This document shows positions 1 to 6,648 of a stretch of DNA of 9,898 nucleotides, in pieces (within the stretch, counting starts at the first letter, position 1; each line of letters starts with the position of its first letter). The notes under the pieces are model-generated. The model searched no databases and had not been told where the DNA came from. It saw only the letters and a program-made list of their open reading frames with translations. Position numbers and translations under genes: made by a program. This DNA comes from Pelagibacteraceae bacterium (GTDB lineage Bacteria; Pseudomonadota; Alphaproteobacteria; Pelagibacterales; Pelagibacteraceae): assembly GCA_002684895.1 (NCBI GenBank), contig NYVZ01000004.1, positions 135,905-145,802 of the forward strand, read 5' to 3'.

Positions 1-2
1 TT

Positions 3-665
3 TTTTTATTAATTGAAAAAACTTATGCAGATGAATGCAATCAAATACCAAAAAAAGGATCTAAAAATTTTATTATCGGTTACGGAAGTTTGATGGAAGA
101 AAATTCAAGAACCAGAACTAATAAAGAGGCAATAAATGTTAAACCCATATTTATTAAGAATTTTCAAAGAGAGTGGGGCCAAAGAAGTCAAAGGTACAAA
201 ATTACTTTTTTAACGGTTTCAAGAAAAATTGGGTCAACAATAAATGCTATTTATTACCCATTAAATATTAAATCTATCAAAAAATTAGATAAAAGAGAAA
301 GAGGATATTGCAGATATAGGGTTAAATTTAAAGAACTAAAATTTTTTGGCAAAAAGGTAAATCCCAAAAATAAAAATTTTTGGATTTATACAGCAAAAAA
401 AAATAATATTCTTAAACCTGATAACAATCATCCAATTGTTCAATCTTACGTAGATATTTTTCTAAATGGTTGCTTTCAGATACAGGATAAATTTAATATC
501 TATAATTTTTCTAAATTATGCGTTGAAACTACGAAAGGGTGGTCTAGTAATTGGGTCAATGATAGAGTTCATCCTAGAAGGCCTTTCTTAATTCCAAATT
601 TTTATAGGATAGATAGTTTACTATCTGAAAAATTTTCATATTATATTAATAATCAAATAGAATAA
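3..665 (+). CDS. Gamma-glutamylcyclotransferase-fold protein, 5' end cut by the window edge
   Basis: The reading frame is open from base 3 to the TAA at 663-665, so the gene starts outside the window. A TTG at 90 or ATG at 93 lies inside the conserved domain and is not a sensible start. The GYGSL motif (codons at 78-92) is the hallmark first strand and substrate loop of GGCT-like proteins. Further on, DKRERGYCRYRV (from about base 285) matches the family pattern of an acidic catalytic residue followed by GY-x-R-x-x-V. Family members open gamma-glutamyl amides to release 5-oxoproline, but many homologues have other or unknown substrates. The residues before the domain (LLIEKTYADECNQ) resemble the end of a signal peptide with an A-D-E cleavage site, so the protein may be periplasmic; this is an inference from a partial N-terminus. 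No terminator is evident after the stop. Fold assignment is fairly sure, substrate unknown. Confidence 0.72.
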   Translation, partial: FLLIEKTYADECNQIPKKGSKNFIIGYGSLMEENSRTRTNKEAINVKPIFIKNFQREWGQRSQRYKITFLTVSRKIGSTINAIYYPLNIKSIKKLDKRERGYCRYRVKFKELKFFGKKVNPKNKNFWIYTAKKNNILKPDNNHPIVQSYVDIFLNGCFQIQDKFNIYNFSKLCVETTKGWSSNWVNDRVHPRRPFLIPNFYRIDSLLSEKFSYYINNQIE

Positions 666-861
666 CTTAAAAAATTAAAGGATATTTTGTAATAAGAATT
701 AAGCAGTTTAGGTAGATATTGAATTTTTTTATCAGCACTTATTAAAATCTCACTTTACGGGTGAATTATAACATGTTGATGATAGGCGTTATTTAACTTT
801 AAATGTTAAAATTAGGAAAAATATCAAACAACTACTTGATTTGAACAAATAAAAATTGTAA
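666..861 (+). other. Upstream half of the 303-base metY leader, no gene seen
   Basis: No convincing open reading frame, tRNA or rRNA is present between the GGCT-like stop and the riboswitch. Two small inverted repeats can be drawn. One is AAT-c-TCAC (746-753) with GTGAATT (761-767), a 7-bp stem with one bulged C. The other is TTTAAC (792-797) with GTTAAA (805-810). Neither is followed by a T-run, so neither is a terminator. The metY promoter must lie in this stretch. A second SAM-binding element (SAM-II type) was looked for and not found. Confidence 0.5.
719..748 (+). promoter_or_regulatory. Possible sigma-70 promoter for metY
   Basis: TTGAAT (719-724) and TAAAAT (743-748) are separated by 18 bases and resemble housekeeping -35 and -10 boxes. 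This would give a leader of roughly 210 bases that includes the whole aptamer. In DNA this AT-rich such matches are common by chance, so the call is weak. Confidence 0.28.
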
Positions 862-863
862 TA

Positions 864-919
864 AGTCGTTGTCGATTTGAAGCAGCTTGCGGACTAAGAT
901 ACAGCTAAAGCGTACCTCC
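864..919 (+). promoter_or_regulatory. SAM-V-like riboswitch in the metY leader
   Basis: The stretch GATTTGAA (874-881), GCAGCTTGCGGACTAAG (882-898) and ACAGCTAAAGCG (901-912) carries the signature of the SAM-II/SAM-V aptamer superfamily: a GAUUU-type loop, then after a short stem an A-rich strand ending in GCUAAAG. A short P1 can be drawn as GUC (871-873) with GAC (892-894), or AGUC (864-867) with GACU (892-895). A pseudoknot can be drawn as GCUU (885-888) with AAGC (908-911). SAM-V is known from marine bacteria, including the metY leader of 'Ca. P. ubique', where bound S-adenosylmethionine shuts down translation. The gene immediately downstream makes a methionine precursor, which fits feedback control by SAM. 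CTCC at 916-919 could pair with the GGAG of the metY Shine-Dalgarno (960-963), a possible expression platform. The assignment is from remembered consensus, not a covariance-model search. Confidence 0.72.
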
Positions 920-947
920 CAAAAGCCTAGATAATCATTGACAACAA

Positions 948-968
948 ATGAATAACTAAGGAGTAACA
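948..968 (+). promoter_or_regulatory. Strong Shine-Dalgarno of metY overlapped by a three-codon upstream ORF
   Basis: AAGGAG (958-963) lies 5 bases before the metY ATG at 969 and fixes that start. An ATG at 948 opens a minimal frame, Met-Asn-Asn-stop, whose TAA (957-959) overlaps the Shine-Dalgarno. TCATT (935-939) can pair with AATGA (947-951), which would bury the small ATG. The Shine-Dalgarno is certain by inspection; any role for the mini-frame is speculative. Confidence 0.6.
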
Positions 969-2267
969 ATGACAACAGAAAGTACAAATCCAGAGACTAT
1001 CGGTCTTCATGGTGGAACTTTCAGACGTGACGAGAGCCAAACGTCTGTCGCAGTTCCAATACACCAAACTACGTCTTTTCAGTTTAATTCGGCAGAGCAT
1101 GCCGCTAATCTTTTTGGATTAAAAGAGTTTGGTAATATTTATACGAGAATAATGAATCCAACGACGAATACGTTGGAAGAAAGAGTTGCGGCATTAGAAG
1201 GTGGAGTTGCTGGTTTATGCGTAAGTTCAGGACAAGCAGCATCAGCATTCGTTGTTCAAAACTTGTGCAGTGCTGGTGATAATATTGTGGCATCAACAGA
1301 TTTGTATGGTGGAACAGTAAATTTATTCTCGAATACTCTTAAATCTATGGGTGTTGAAGTAAGGTATGCTGATCCTTCAGATCCTAAAAATTTTGAAAAG
1401 TTGATAGACGATAAAACTAGATTGTTTTATGCGGAGGTTTTGCCAAATCCATCTTTAAGAGTTTTTCCAATTAAGGAGGTGGCGGATATAGGACGACCAC
1501 ATGGTATTCCTTTGATTGTTGATAATACAGCTTGCCCGGTGATTTGTAAGCCAATTGAGCATGGAGCAGCTATTGTAATGCATTCATTAACAAAATTTAT
1601 CGGGGGACACGGTAACAGTATTGGTGGGATTATAGTTGACTCTGGTAACTTTGATTGGTCGGTTAAGAAAGAAAGACAACCAAATATTTGGCAACCAGAC
1701 CCGTCATACCATGGTGCAGTTTGGGGTGATGCAGTTCCTCAATTAACAGGAGCTAATATTCCTTTTATAATTAGAGCGAGAGTAGTTTTGCTTAGAGATT
1801 TAGGCTCTGCAATCAGTCCATTCAATGCGTTTCAGATTATTCAAGGCCTGGAAACTGTGGCTTTAAGAATGAAACAACATTGTGAAAACGCTGAAAAAGT
1901 AAAAAAATTTTTACAAAAGCATTCTAAAGTAGAGAAAGTAATTTATTCTACGCTTCACGATGGAGAGGTTGGAGAAAGAGCAAAAAAATATCTAAAAGGT
2001 GGTTATGGTGCCCTTATGGGTATTGAATTGAAAGGTGGTTTAGAGGCTGGTAAAAAATTTATTGATAGCCTTAAAATGTTATACCACGTTGCAAATATTG
2101 GTGATGCAAGGTCATTAGCAATACATCCTGCTAGTACAACACACTCTCAACTAAATGCAAAAGATATGGCAGCAGCAGGGGTTACCCCAGGCTATGTCAG
2201 ACTGTCAATCGGAATTGAACATGCCGATGATATTATTGCAGATTTAGATCAAGCATTAAAAGCTTAA
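969..2267 (+). CDS. metY: O-acetylhomoserine sulfhydrylase (aminocarboxypropyltransferase), MetY
   Basis: This PLP enzyme of the Cys/Met-metabolism family condenses O-acetylhomoserine with sulfide (or methanethiol) to give homocysteine (or methionine) in the cytoplasm. Seen in the 432-residue product: the YTR-x-x-NPT motif (58-65) that binds the PLP phosphate of the partner subunit, SSGQAA (86-91), YAEVLPNP (154-161), the PLP-ring aspartate in VDNT (D185), and SLTKFIGGHG with the Schiff-base lysine K209. The insertion around 228-250, ending in PSYHG, is typical of the longer MetY group rather than the roughly 390-residue MetB/MetZ enzymes, and the length is normal for MetY. The start at 969 is set by the AAGGAG 5 bases upstream. 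It follows a SAM-V-like riboswitch, so expression should fall when SAM is plentiful. A strong terminator follows, so the gene is probably monocistronic. Sulfide as the physiological substrate is inferred from the family. Confidence 0.95.
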   Translation: MTTESTNPETIGLHGGTFRRDESQTSVAVPIHQTTSFQFNSAEHAANLFGLKEFGNIYTRIMNPTTNTLEERVAALEGGVAGLCVSSGQAASAFVVQNLCSAGDNIVASTDLYGGTVNLFSNTLKSMGVEVRYADPSDPKNFEKLIDDKTRLFYAEVLPNPSLRVFPIKEVADIGRPHGIPLIVDNTACPVICKPIEHGAAIVMHSLTKFIGGHGNSIGGIIVDSGNFDWSVKKERQPNIWQPDPSYHGAVWGDAVPQLTGANIPFIIRARVVLLRDLGSAISPFNAFQIIQGLETVALRMKQHCENAEKVKKFLQKHSKVEKVIYSTLHDGEVGERAKKYLKGGYGALMGIELKGGLEAGKKFIDSLKMLYHVANIGDARSLAIHPASTTHSQLNAKDMAAAGVTPGYVRLSIGIEHADDIIADLDQALKA

Positions 2268-2280
2268 ATTTGATTATTTC

Positions 2281-2316
2281 AAAAAAGGCCGTAATATTAC
2301 TTACGGCCTTTTTTTT
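2281..2316 (+). terminator. Intrinsic terminator of metY
   Basis: GGCCGTAA (2287-2294) pairs perfectly with TTACGGCC (2301-2308) around a 6-base loop. It is flanked by AAAAAA on the left and an 8-base T-run (2309-2316) on the right, which lengthens the stem by A-T pairs. It lies 14 bases after the metY stop. The A-run on the left could in principle make it work on the other strand too, but no minus-strand gene converges on it. The T-run ends exactly one base before the next gene's ATG. Confidence 0.9.
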
Positions 2317-3009
2317 ATGAATAAAAACAATTTAGCAGTTATTGTTGGTGGAACCGGAGCAATTGGTGAGTCAATAGCTAATGAGATTAGTAAAATTGGT
2401 TTTTCAGATATACTAAAGATTGGAACCAAAACCACTCCGTCTATTGATTTTAATAATGAGAACACAATTTTGGATGCAATAGAATTTGTAAAGAAAAAAA
2501 ATAAACCTATATCAATATTTTTTGATGCTACTGGCATTTTACATGAAAATAATGTGATGCCAGAAAAAAGTTTAAAAAAAATTGAATTTGAATTTGTTAA
2601 AAAAAATTTTATAATAAATGCAATTGGACCAGTTCTTTTGATAAAACATTTTGCACCATTACTTGATAAAGACGAAAAATCAGTTTTTGCTTCACTGTCG
2701 GCCAAAGTTGGATCTATCAGTGACAATGGTTATGGTGGGTGGTATTCTTACCGAGCTTCAAAAGCAGCTTTAAACCAATTTATTAAGACAGCATCAATTG
2801 AAATGAAAGTTAAGAATAAAAATGCAATTTTTGTTGCACTTCACCCTGGTACCGTAAGATCAAATTTATCGGAACCGTTTCAAAAAACAAATCTTAAAAT
2901 TCAAAATCCTGAGGAGACTGCTAAACATTTGGTAAAAATTATAAACTCAATAGATCAATCTCAGACTGGAAAATTTTTTAATTGGGATGGATCTGAAATA
3001 GCTTGGTAA
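2317..3009 (+). CDS. Short-chain dehydrogenase/reductase (SDR), CsgA/C-factor-like
   Basis: A 230-residue classical SDR, cytoplasmic and NAD(P)-dependent, with unknown substrate. The Rossmann motif GGTGAIG is at 11-17. The central NAIG (101-104) takes the place of NNAG. The active-site block runs from SLSAKVGSIS, with the likely catalytic serine S128, to Y145-x-x-x-K149 (YRASK). HPGTV is at 177-181. The SAKVGSISDN...GGWYSYRASK arrangement is typical of the C-factor (CsgA-like) branch. Several of those proteins reduce small carbonyl compounds, but the exact reaction cannot be read here. The ATG at 2317 is the only start that keeps the nucleotide-binding strand intact. It has no Shine-Dalgarno, because the bases directly before it are the terminator T-run. 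The next gene follows after 9 bases, so the two are probably co-transcribed. Confidence 0.88.
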   Translation: MNKNNLAVIVGGTGAIGESIANEISKIGFSDILKIGTKTTPSIDFNNENTILDAIEFVKKKNKPISIFFDATGILHENNVMPEKSLKKIEFEFVKKNFIINAIGPVLLIKHFAPLLDKDEKSVFASLSAKVGSISDNGYGGWYSYRASKAALNQFIKTASIEMKVKNKNAIFVALHPGTVRSNLSEPFQKTNLKIQNPEETAKHLVKIINSIDQSQTGKFFNWDGSEIAW

Positions 3010-3018
3010 TAAATTATC

Positions 3019-3726
3019 ATGTTAAGATTTATCATTATAATTTTAGTTTTTTTTTCCACAAAAAGTTTAGCAGAAAAACGATTAGGCCCTGAAAACTTTA
3101 AAGAATTAATTGATCTAGGATATAATAAAAAAGATGCTTATGCTGACGATTACTCTAAAACCAAAGCATATTGGTTTAAATTAGAAGAGCACTTAAAAGT
3201 GAGACCTAAATATCTTGCGCTGCTATCACAAAAAATGACTGTGAATGGTAAAGTGAATGTTAATCAACATATTTATAACAGCAAACATCATTTTTTTGGC
3301 GATAAGAAATCAAAATGTATCGGAAAAAAAGGTTTAGTTGTTGGACCATTAAATTTACAAAAATGTAAATTTATAAAACCAGCAATCATAGATGACACAG
3401 ATTTAACAAAAATTACATTTGCAAATATGGCACTTGACCATTGTAACGAAACGAAAGTAAAAAATTTAAAAGATGAAAAGGGTAAAATTCTTAAAATTAA
3501 AGATGCAAAAAAATGCACAATCAAATTTATAAATTTTTCAAAATATGAATTTATGAAAGTTTTAAAAAAAGTTGGTAAAAGCATTGATCAACCAAAAAAA
3601 AAATCAAATTTAAAAAAAAATATTGATTTTGAAAAGTTTAAAAATCAGTGCAAAGATTTAGGTTTTAAACCGAAAACCGAAAAATTTGGTGAATGTGTTC
3701 TAAGGTTACTTGAAAATTCTAATTAG
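3019..3726 (+). CDS. Exported six-cysteine protein of unknown function
   Basis: I do not recognise a named family. The 235-residue product starts with a clear signal peptide: MLR, a run of I/L/V/F residues (4-12), then a likely signal peptidase I site after TKSLA (A18). The mature part is very lysine-rich and has six cysteines (C100, C116, C142, C166, C211, C226), enough for up to three disulfides in the periplasm. The C-terminal 25 residues hold C-KDLGFKPKT-x4-ECVLRL (211-230). From memory, this short tail recurs at the ends of otherwise unrelated small exported proteins in SAR11 genomes. The gene lies 9 bases after the SDR gene and shares its strand, so the two are probably one transcript. 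It overlaps the convergent TPR gene by 8 bases. There is no Shine-Dalgarno before the ATG. Export is fairly sure; function unknown. Confidence 0.8.
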   Translation: MLRFIIIILVFFSTKSLAEKRLGPENFKELIDLGYNKKDAYADDYSKTKAYWFKLEEHLKVRPKYLALLSQKMTVNGKVNVNQHIYNSKHHFFGDKKSKCIGKKGLVVGPLNLQKCKFIKPAIIDDTDLTKITFANMALDHCNETKVKNLKDEKGKILKIKDAKKCTIKFINFSKYEFMKVLKKVGKSIDQPKKKSNLKKNIDFEKFKNQCKDLGFKPKTEKFGECVLRLLENSN

Positions 3727-4156
3727 TCTTAGAAATATAATTTTTTAATTCAGAATACTCTTCGCATTTACAGTTTTTTAGTTTTGATAATAACTGATTA
3801 GCTTTATCTTTTCTCTTGGTATCAACATAAAGCTCACCTAAATATTCAAGTGCACCTGAATGCTCTGGATCAATTTTTAGAGCTTTATTATAAAAAACTT
3901 CTGCCTTGGATAAGTCACCACTTTTTCTGAGGGCAAAAGCATATTCATTTAATATATCAGGATCTTTGCGATATTTATTTTTATCTAAAATTTTTTCCAG
4001 AATTAAGATCGCTTTTGAATATTGCTCTTTTTTAATTAATTTAACAGCATTCTTGTATGATCGTGGCTTTACAATTGTATTATCATCATCGCTACCTGCG
4101 CCAAAAGCATTTAGCGACAAAATAAACGTAAAAATTAGAACTAAAAAAGTTTTCAT
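3719..4156 (-). CDS. Exported tetratricopeptide-repeat (TPR) protein
   Basis: The 145-residue product has a signal peptide (MKTFLVLIFTFILSLNAFGA, cleavage near residue 20), followed by an acidic linker and about three TPR helix pairs: roughly 33-62, 64-97 and 98-127. The middle repeats show the usual small-residue and P-positions (EYAFALRKSGDLSKAEVFY, then KALKIDPEHSGALEYLGELY). The tail has a C-K-C pair (C129, C131) followed by EEYSELKNYI, a cysteine-containing ending I recall in other short alphaproteobacterial TPR proteins. TPRs bind other proteins; the partner is unknown. The stop codon lies inside the last codons of the convergent gene. The start is 28 bases from the divergent nadB start, so the two promoters must share sequence. 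There is no Shine-Dalgarno. Confidence 0.85.
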   Translation of the reverse strand: MKTFLVLIFTFILSLNAFGAGSDDDNTIVKPRSYKNAVKLIKKEQYSKAILILEKILDKNKYRKDPDILNEYAFALRKSGDLSKAEVFYNKALKIDPEHSGALEYLGELYVDTKRKDKANQLLSKLKNCKCEEYSELKNYISKTN

Positions 4157-4184
4157 TAGAGTATATTTATATTAAAAAATAATC
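4157..4184. promoter_or_regulatory. 28-base divergent intergenic region of the TPR gene and nadB
   Basis: Two TATATT hexamers on the plus strand (4162-4167 and 4168-4173) are candidate -10 boxes for nadB, in a stretch that is almost all A and T. With only 28 bases, any -35 box for either gene must lie in the other gene's coding region. The nadB transcript leader would be extremely short and has no Shine-Dalgarno. Confidence 0.35.
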
Positions 4185-5765
4185 ATGGAAAGTATTTATA
4201 AGTCAGACGTAGTTATTGTTGGATCTGGTATTTCTGGATTAATGACGGCTGTGTCACTTTATCCTAGAAAAGTTACGCTAGTAACAAAAAGAAAATTGGG
4301 AGAGATGTCATCAAGCGCTTGGGCACAGGGTGGAATTGCTGCGTCTGTTACTAAAGAAGACAGTCCACAAAAACATTTTGATGACACTCTGAGAGCCAGC
4401 TCAGGTTTAAGTAACAAAATCGCAGTAAAAACTATTACTGAGGACGCTTTAGACGTCGTTAAATTTTTAGAGAAAATTGGTGTCAATTTCGACAAAGATA
4501 GTAATGGTTTTTGTTTATCAAAAGAGGCCGCTCACTCTTATCGCAGAGTATTAAAAATAAATGGAGATCAGTCAGGAAAGTTTCTTGTTAGCCATCTAAT
4601 AGATTATGCTAGACAGCAGGGGCACATTACTTTCGTAGAAGACATTTCAATTGATCACATCATACAAAAAGATAATCAATGTCATGGCATTATGGGTCAT
4701 ATTCATAAAAATGAAGCAGTAGACAATTTCGTTTTTTTTCAATCCCCAAACGTCATATTAGCTACAGGTGGACTAGGAAGTATTTATGCTCATACAACTA
4801 ATCCAAGAGATGTTTATGGTGAAGCAATTGCGATGGCTGCAAAAGCAAATGCCAAATTAGTCGACCTAGAGTTTGTACAATTTCATCCAACAGCTTTAGA
4901 CGTCGGATTAGACCCTGCACCTCTTTTGACAGAAGCAATTAGAGGTGAGGGTGCATTTATAGTTGATGAAAAAAATAATAGATTTGTATTTAAAGATGAT
5001 CCTCTGGGGGAAATGGCACCAAGGGATATTGTATCTAGGTCTATTCATAAACATAAATTAAAGGGACATTCAACTTTTTTAGATTGCAGACATTTTAAAA
5101 TTAATTTTGAACAAATGTTTCCAACAGCATCACAATATCTAAATCAATCGTCAATCATACCTTCTAAGGATTTAATTCCTATAATACCAGCTGCCCATTA
5201 CCATATGGGTGGTATCCAAGTTGATATTAATGGGAGGACTAGCGTTGAAGGTTTGTGGGCGTGTGGTGAATGTAGTTCGACAGGGGCTCATGGAGCTAAT
5301 CGATTAGCAAGCAACTCCCTTTTAGAGGCATTTGTTTTTTCTAAAAGGATTGCAGATACAATAAATTCAGAACCACCAAAAAAAAGCCATAACTTAATAA
5401 ACATTGCAAATTATATTCCTAAAGAAAAAACTATTAGTAAAATAAGAGCAAAAAAATACATTTGGCAATTACGTTCAGCAATGAATAAATTTGTTGGGGT
5501 AGATAGGAATAAGTCTTCGTTAGACCAGGCGTTTGTAGAATTTTTAAGAATAGAGAGAGAAACGAGTAGAATGTCAGCAAAGTTAAAGGATATGTTATTG
5601 GTTTCGAAGTTAATTACTTTTGCTGCTTTGCAAAGAAAAGAGAGTCGTGGAACACATTTTAGGTCAGATTATCCATTTCAAAATAAAGAGTTATTGAATA
5701 GAAAAGTTTTAAATCAAAAAGACTTATTTGATTACTTGAACAATAAATTTAAAGAGGCAATGTAA
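4185..5765 (+). CDS. nadB: L-aspartate oxidase NadB
   Basis: This flavoenzyme oxidises L-aspartate to iminoaspartate, which NadA then condenses with dihydroxyacetone phosphate to quinolinate for NAD synthesis. In the 526-residue product I see the FAD dinucleotide motif VIVGSGISG (10-18), SSAWAQGGIAA (43-53), EAAHSYRR (114-121), ATGGLGSIYAHTTNP (193-207), EFVQFHPT with H234, EAIRGEG (250-256), APRD with R280, HYHMGG with H340, and ECSSTGAHGANRLASNSLLE with R373. These correspond to the active-site glutamate, histidines and arginines of the NadB/succinate-dehydrogenase flavoprotein superfamily. The AWAQGG segment, the EAAHSYRR element and the length favour NadB over SdhA/FrdA. The usual partners nadA and nadC are not adjacent. 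An aminotransferase gene follows 4 bases after the stop and is probably co-transcribed. The start is chosen because the FAD strand begins at about residue 8. Confidence 0.93.
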   Translation: MESIYKSDVVIVGSGISGLMTAVSLYPRKVTLVTKRKLGEMSSSAWAQGGIAASVTKEDSPQKHFDDTLRASSGLSNKIAVKTITEDALDVVKFLEKIGVNFDKDSNGFCLSKEAAHSYRRVLKINGDQSGKFLVSHLIDYARQQGHITFVEDISIDHIIQKDNQCHGIMGHIHKNEAVDNFVFFQSPNVILATGGLGSIYAHTTNPRDVYGEAIAMAAKANAKLVDLEFVQFHPTALDVGLDPAPLLTEAIRGEGAFIVDEKNNRFVFKDDPLGEMAPRDIVSRSIHKHKLKGHSTFLDCRHFKINFEQMFPTASQYLNQSSIIPSKDLIPIIPAAHYHMGGIQVDINGRTSVEGLWACGECSSTGAHGANRLASNSLLEAFVFSKRIADTINSEPPKKSHNLINIANYIPKEKTISKIRAKKYIWQLRSAMNKFVGVDRNKSSLDQAFVEFLRIERETSRMSAKLKDMLLVSKLITFAALQRKESRGTHFRSDYPFQNKELLNRKVLNQKDLFDYLNNKFKEAM

Positions 5766-5769
5766 TTAT

Positions 5770-6624
5770 ATGAGCAGGATAGTTTATCTTAATGGAGAAT
5801 ATATTGAAGAGGCTAAGGCAAAAGTCTCAATTTTTGATAGAGCTTTATTATTTAGTGATGCACTATATGAAGTAACATCTGTTATAGATGGTAAGTTGAT
5901 AGATTTTGATAATCATATGAAGCGTTTAGATCGTTCTATGTCAGAATTGAAATATCCAAGGATGTTGAATCACGAGGAAATAAAAACATTTCATAGAGAA
6001 CTTGTTAAAAAAAATAATTTAAAGGAAGGCACTGTCTACCTGCAGGTATCAAGAGGAGTCGCGGAGAGAAGTTTTGATTTTCCAAAATCTAATAATGATT
6101 TTACAGTAACAGCTTTTACTCAAGAAAAAGATTTAATTAATAATAAAAGTGCTTTGCAGGGCATTAGTGTAATGACTATTGAGGATAACAGATGGGGAAG
6201 GTGTGATATTAAAACAGTGCAATTACTATATCCCTCATTTGCCAAATTTAGTGCAGCCCAGGAAGGTTTTGATGATGCATGGATGGTTAGAAATGGATAC
6301 GTAACTGAGGGGACATCAAACAATGCCTGGATAATTAGAAACGGAACTGTGATTACAAGACAAGCGGATAACCTAATATTAAAAGGTATAACTAGAGATG
6401 CAGTGGCTGAATGTGCAAAAGAATTGAATTATAAGATTGATTTTAAAAATTTTACAATCAGTGAGGCTCAGAGTGCTTCCGAGGCATTTATAACAAGCGC
6501 AACAACGTTTGTAACACCTGTCGTAAAAATTAATAATACGAAGATTTCTGATGGCAGCCCGGGTAAATTCACTAAACTGTTGAGAGAAAAATATATAGAA
6601 AAAGCTAAGAAAATAGCCATTTGA
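5770..6624 (+). CDS. Class-IV PLP aminotransferase, D-amino-acid transaminase-like
   Basis: The 284-residue product has the fold-type IV layout. FDRALLFSDALYEV (22-35) matches the FDRGFLFGDGVYE element, with Y33 at the substrate side. RGVAERSFDFP (95-105) corresponds to the RG-x-x-x-R-x-H-x-FP signature of D-alanine aminotransferases. K148 in CDIKTVQLL is the expected PLP lysine. E180 in YVTEGTSNNAWI contacts the PLP nitrogen, and GITRDAV (206-212) helps hold the phosphate. The length is typical (about 280-290). The enzyme should move amino groups between D-amino acids and 2-oxo acids, but one residue of the canonical D-substrate carboxylate trap (His100 in the Bacillus enzyme) is F102 here. 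The specificity is therefore uncertain, and a branched-chain or aminodeoxychorismate-lyase-like activity is possible. It starts 4 bases after nadB and is probably translated from the same message. Only a weak AGAGG lies well upstream of its ATG. Confidence 0.83.
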   Translation: MSRIVYLNGEYIEEAKAKVSIFDRALLFSDALYEVTSVIDGKLIDFDNHMKRLDRSMSELKYPRMLNHEEIKTFHRELVKKNNLKEGTVYLQVSRGVAERSFDFPKSNNDFTVTAFTQEKDLINNKSALQGISVMTIEDNRWGRCDIKTVQLLYPSFAKFSAAQEGFDDAWMVRNGYVTEGTSNNAWIIRNGTVITRQADNLILKGITRDAVAECAKELNYKIDFKNFTISEAQSASEAFITSATTFVTPVVKINNTKISDGSPGKFTKLLREKYIEKAKKIAI

Positions 6625-6648
6625 ATATTCACTAGACTCGTTTTGAGG

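Noticed and set aside
770..830. Possible SAM-II aptamer in tandem with the SAM-V element
   Set aside because: TATTTAAC and GTTAAAATTAGG loosely recall SAM-II pieces, but the GCTAAA core and a supporting P1 stem are missing.
938..943. TTGACA as a -35 box
   Set aside because: It is a perfect hexamer but lies 25 bases before the metY ATG, so any -10 box would fall at or past the start codon.
2301..2726. 141-codon open frame on the minus strand over the SDR gene
   Set aside because: It ends inside the terminator and lies opposite the conserved SDR core, with no recognisable protein features.
3906..4175. 89-codon plus-strand frame opposite the TPR gene
   Set aside because: The minus strand carries a signal peptide and TPR pattern in good register; the plus-strand product has no such features.
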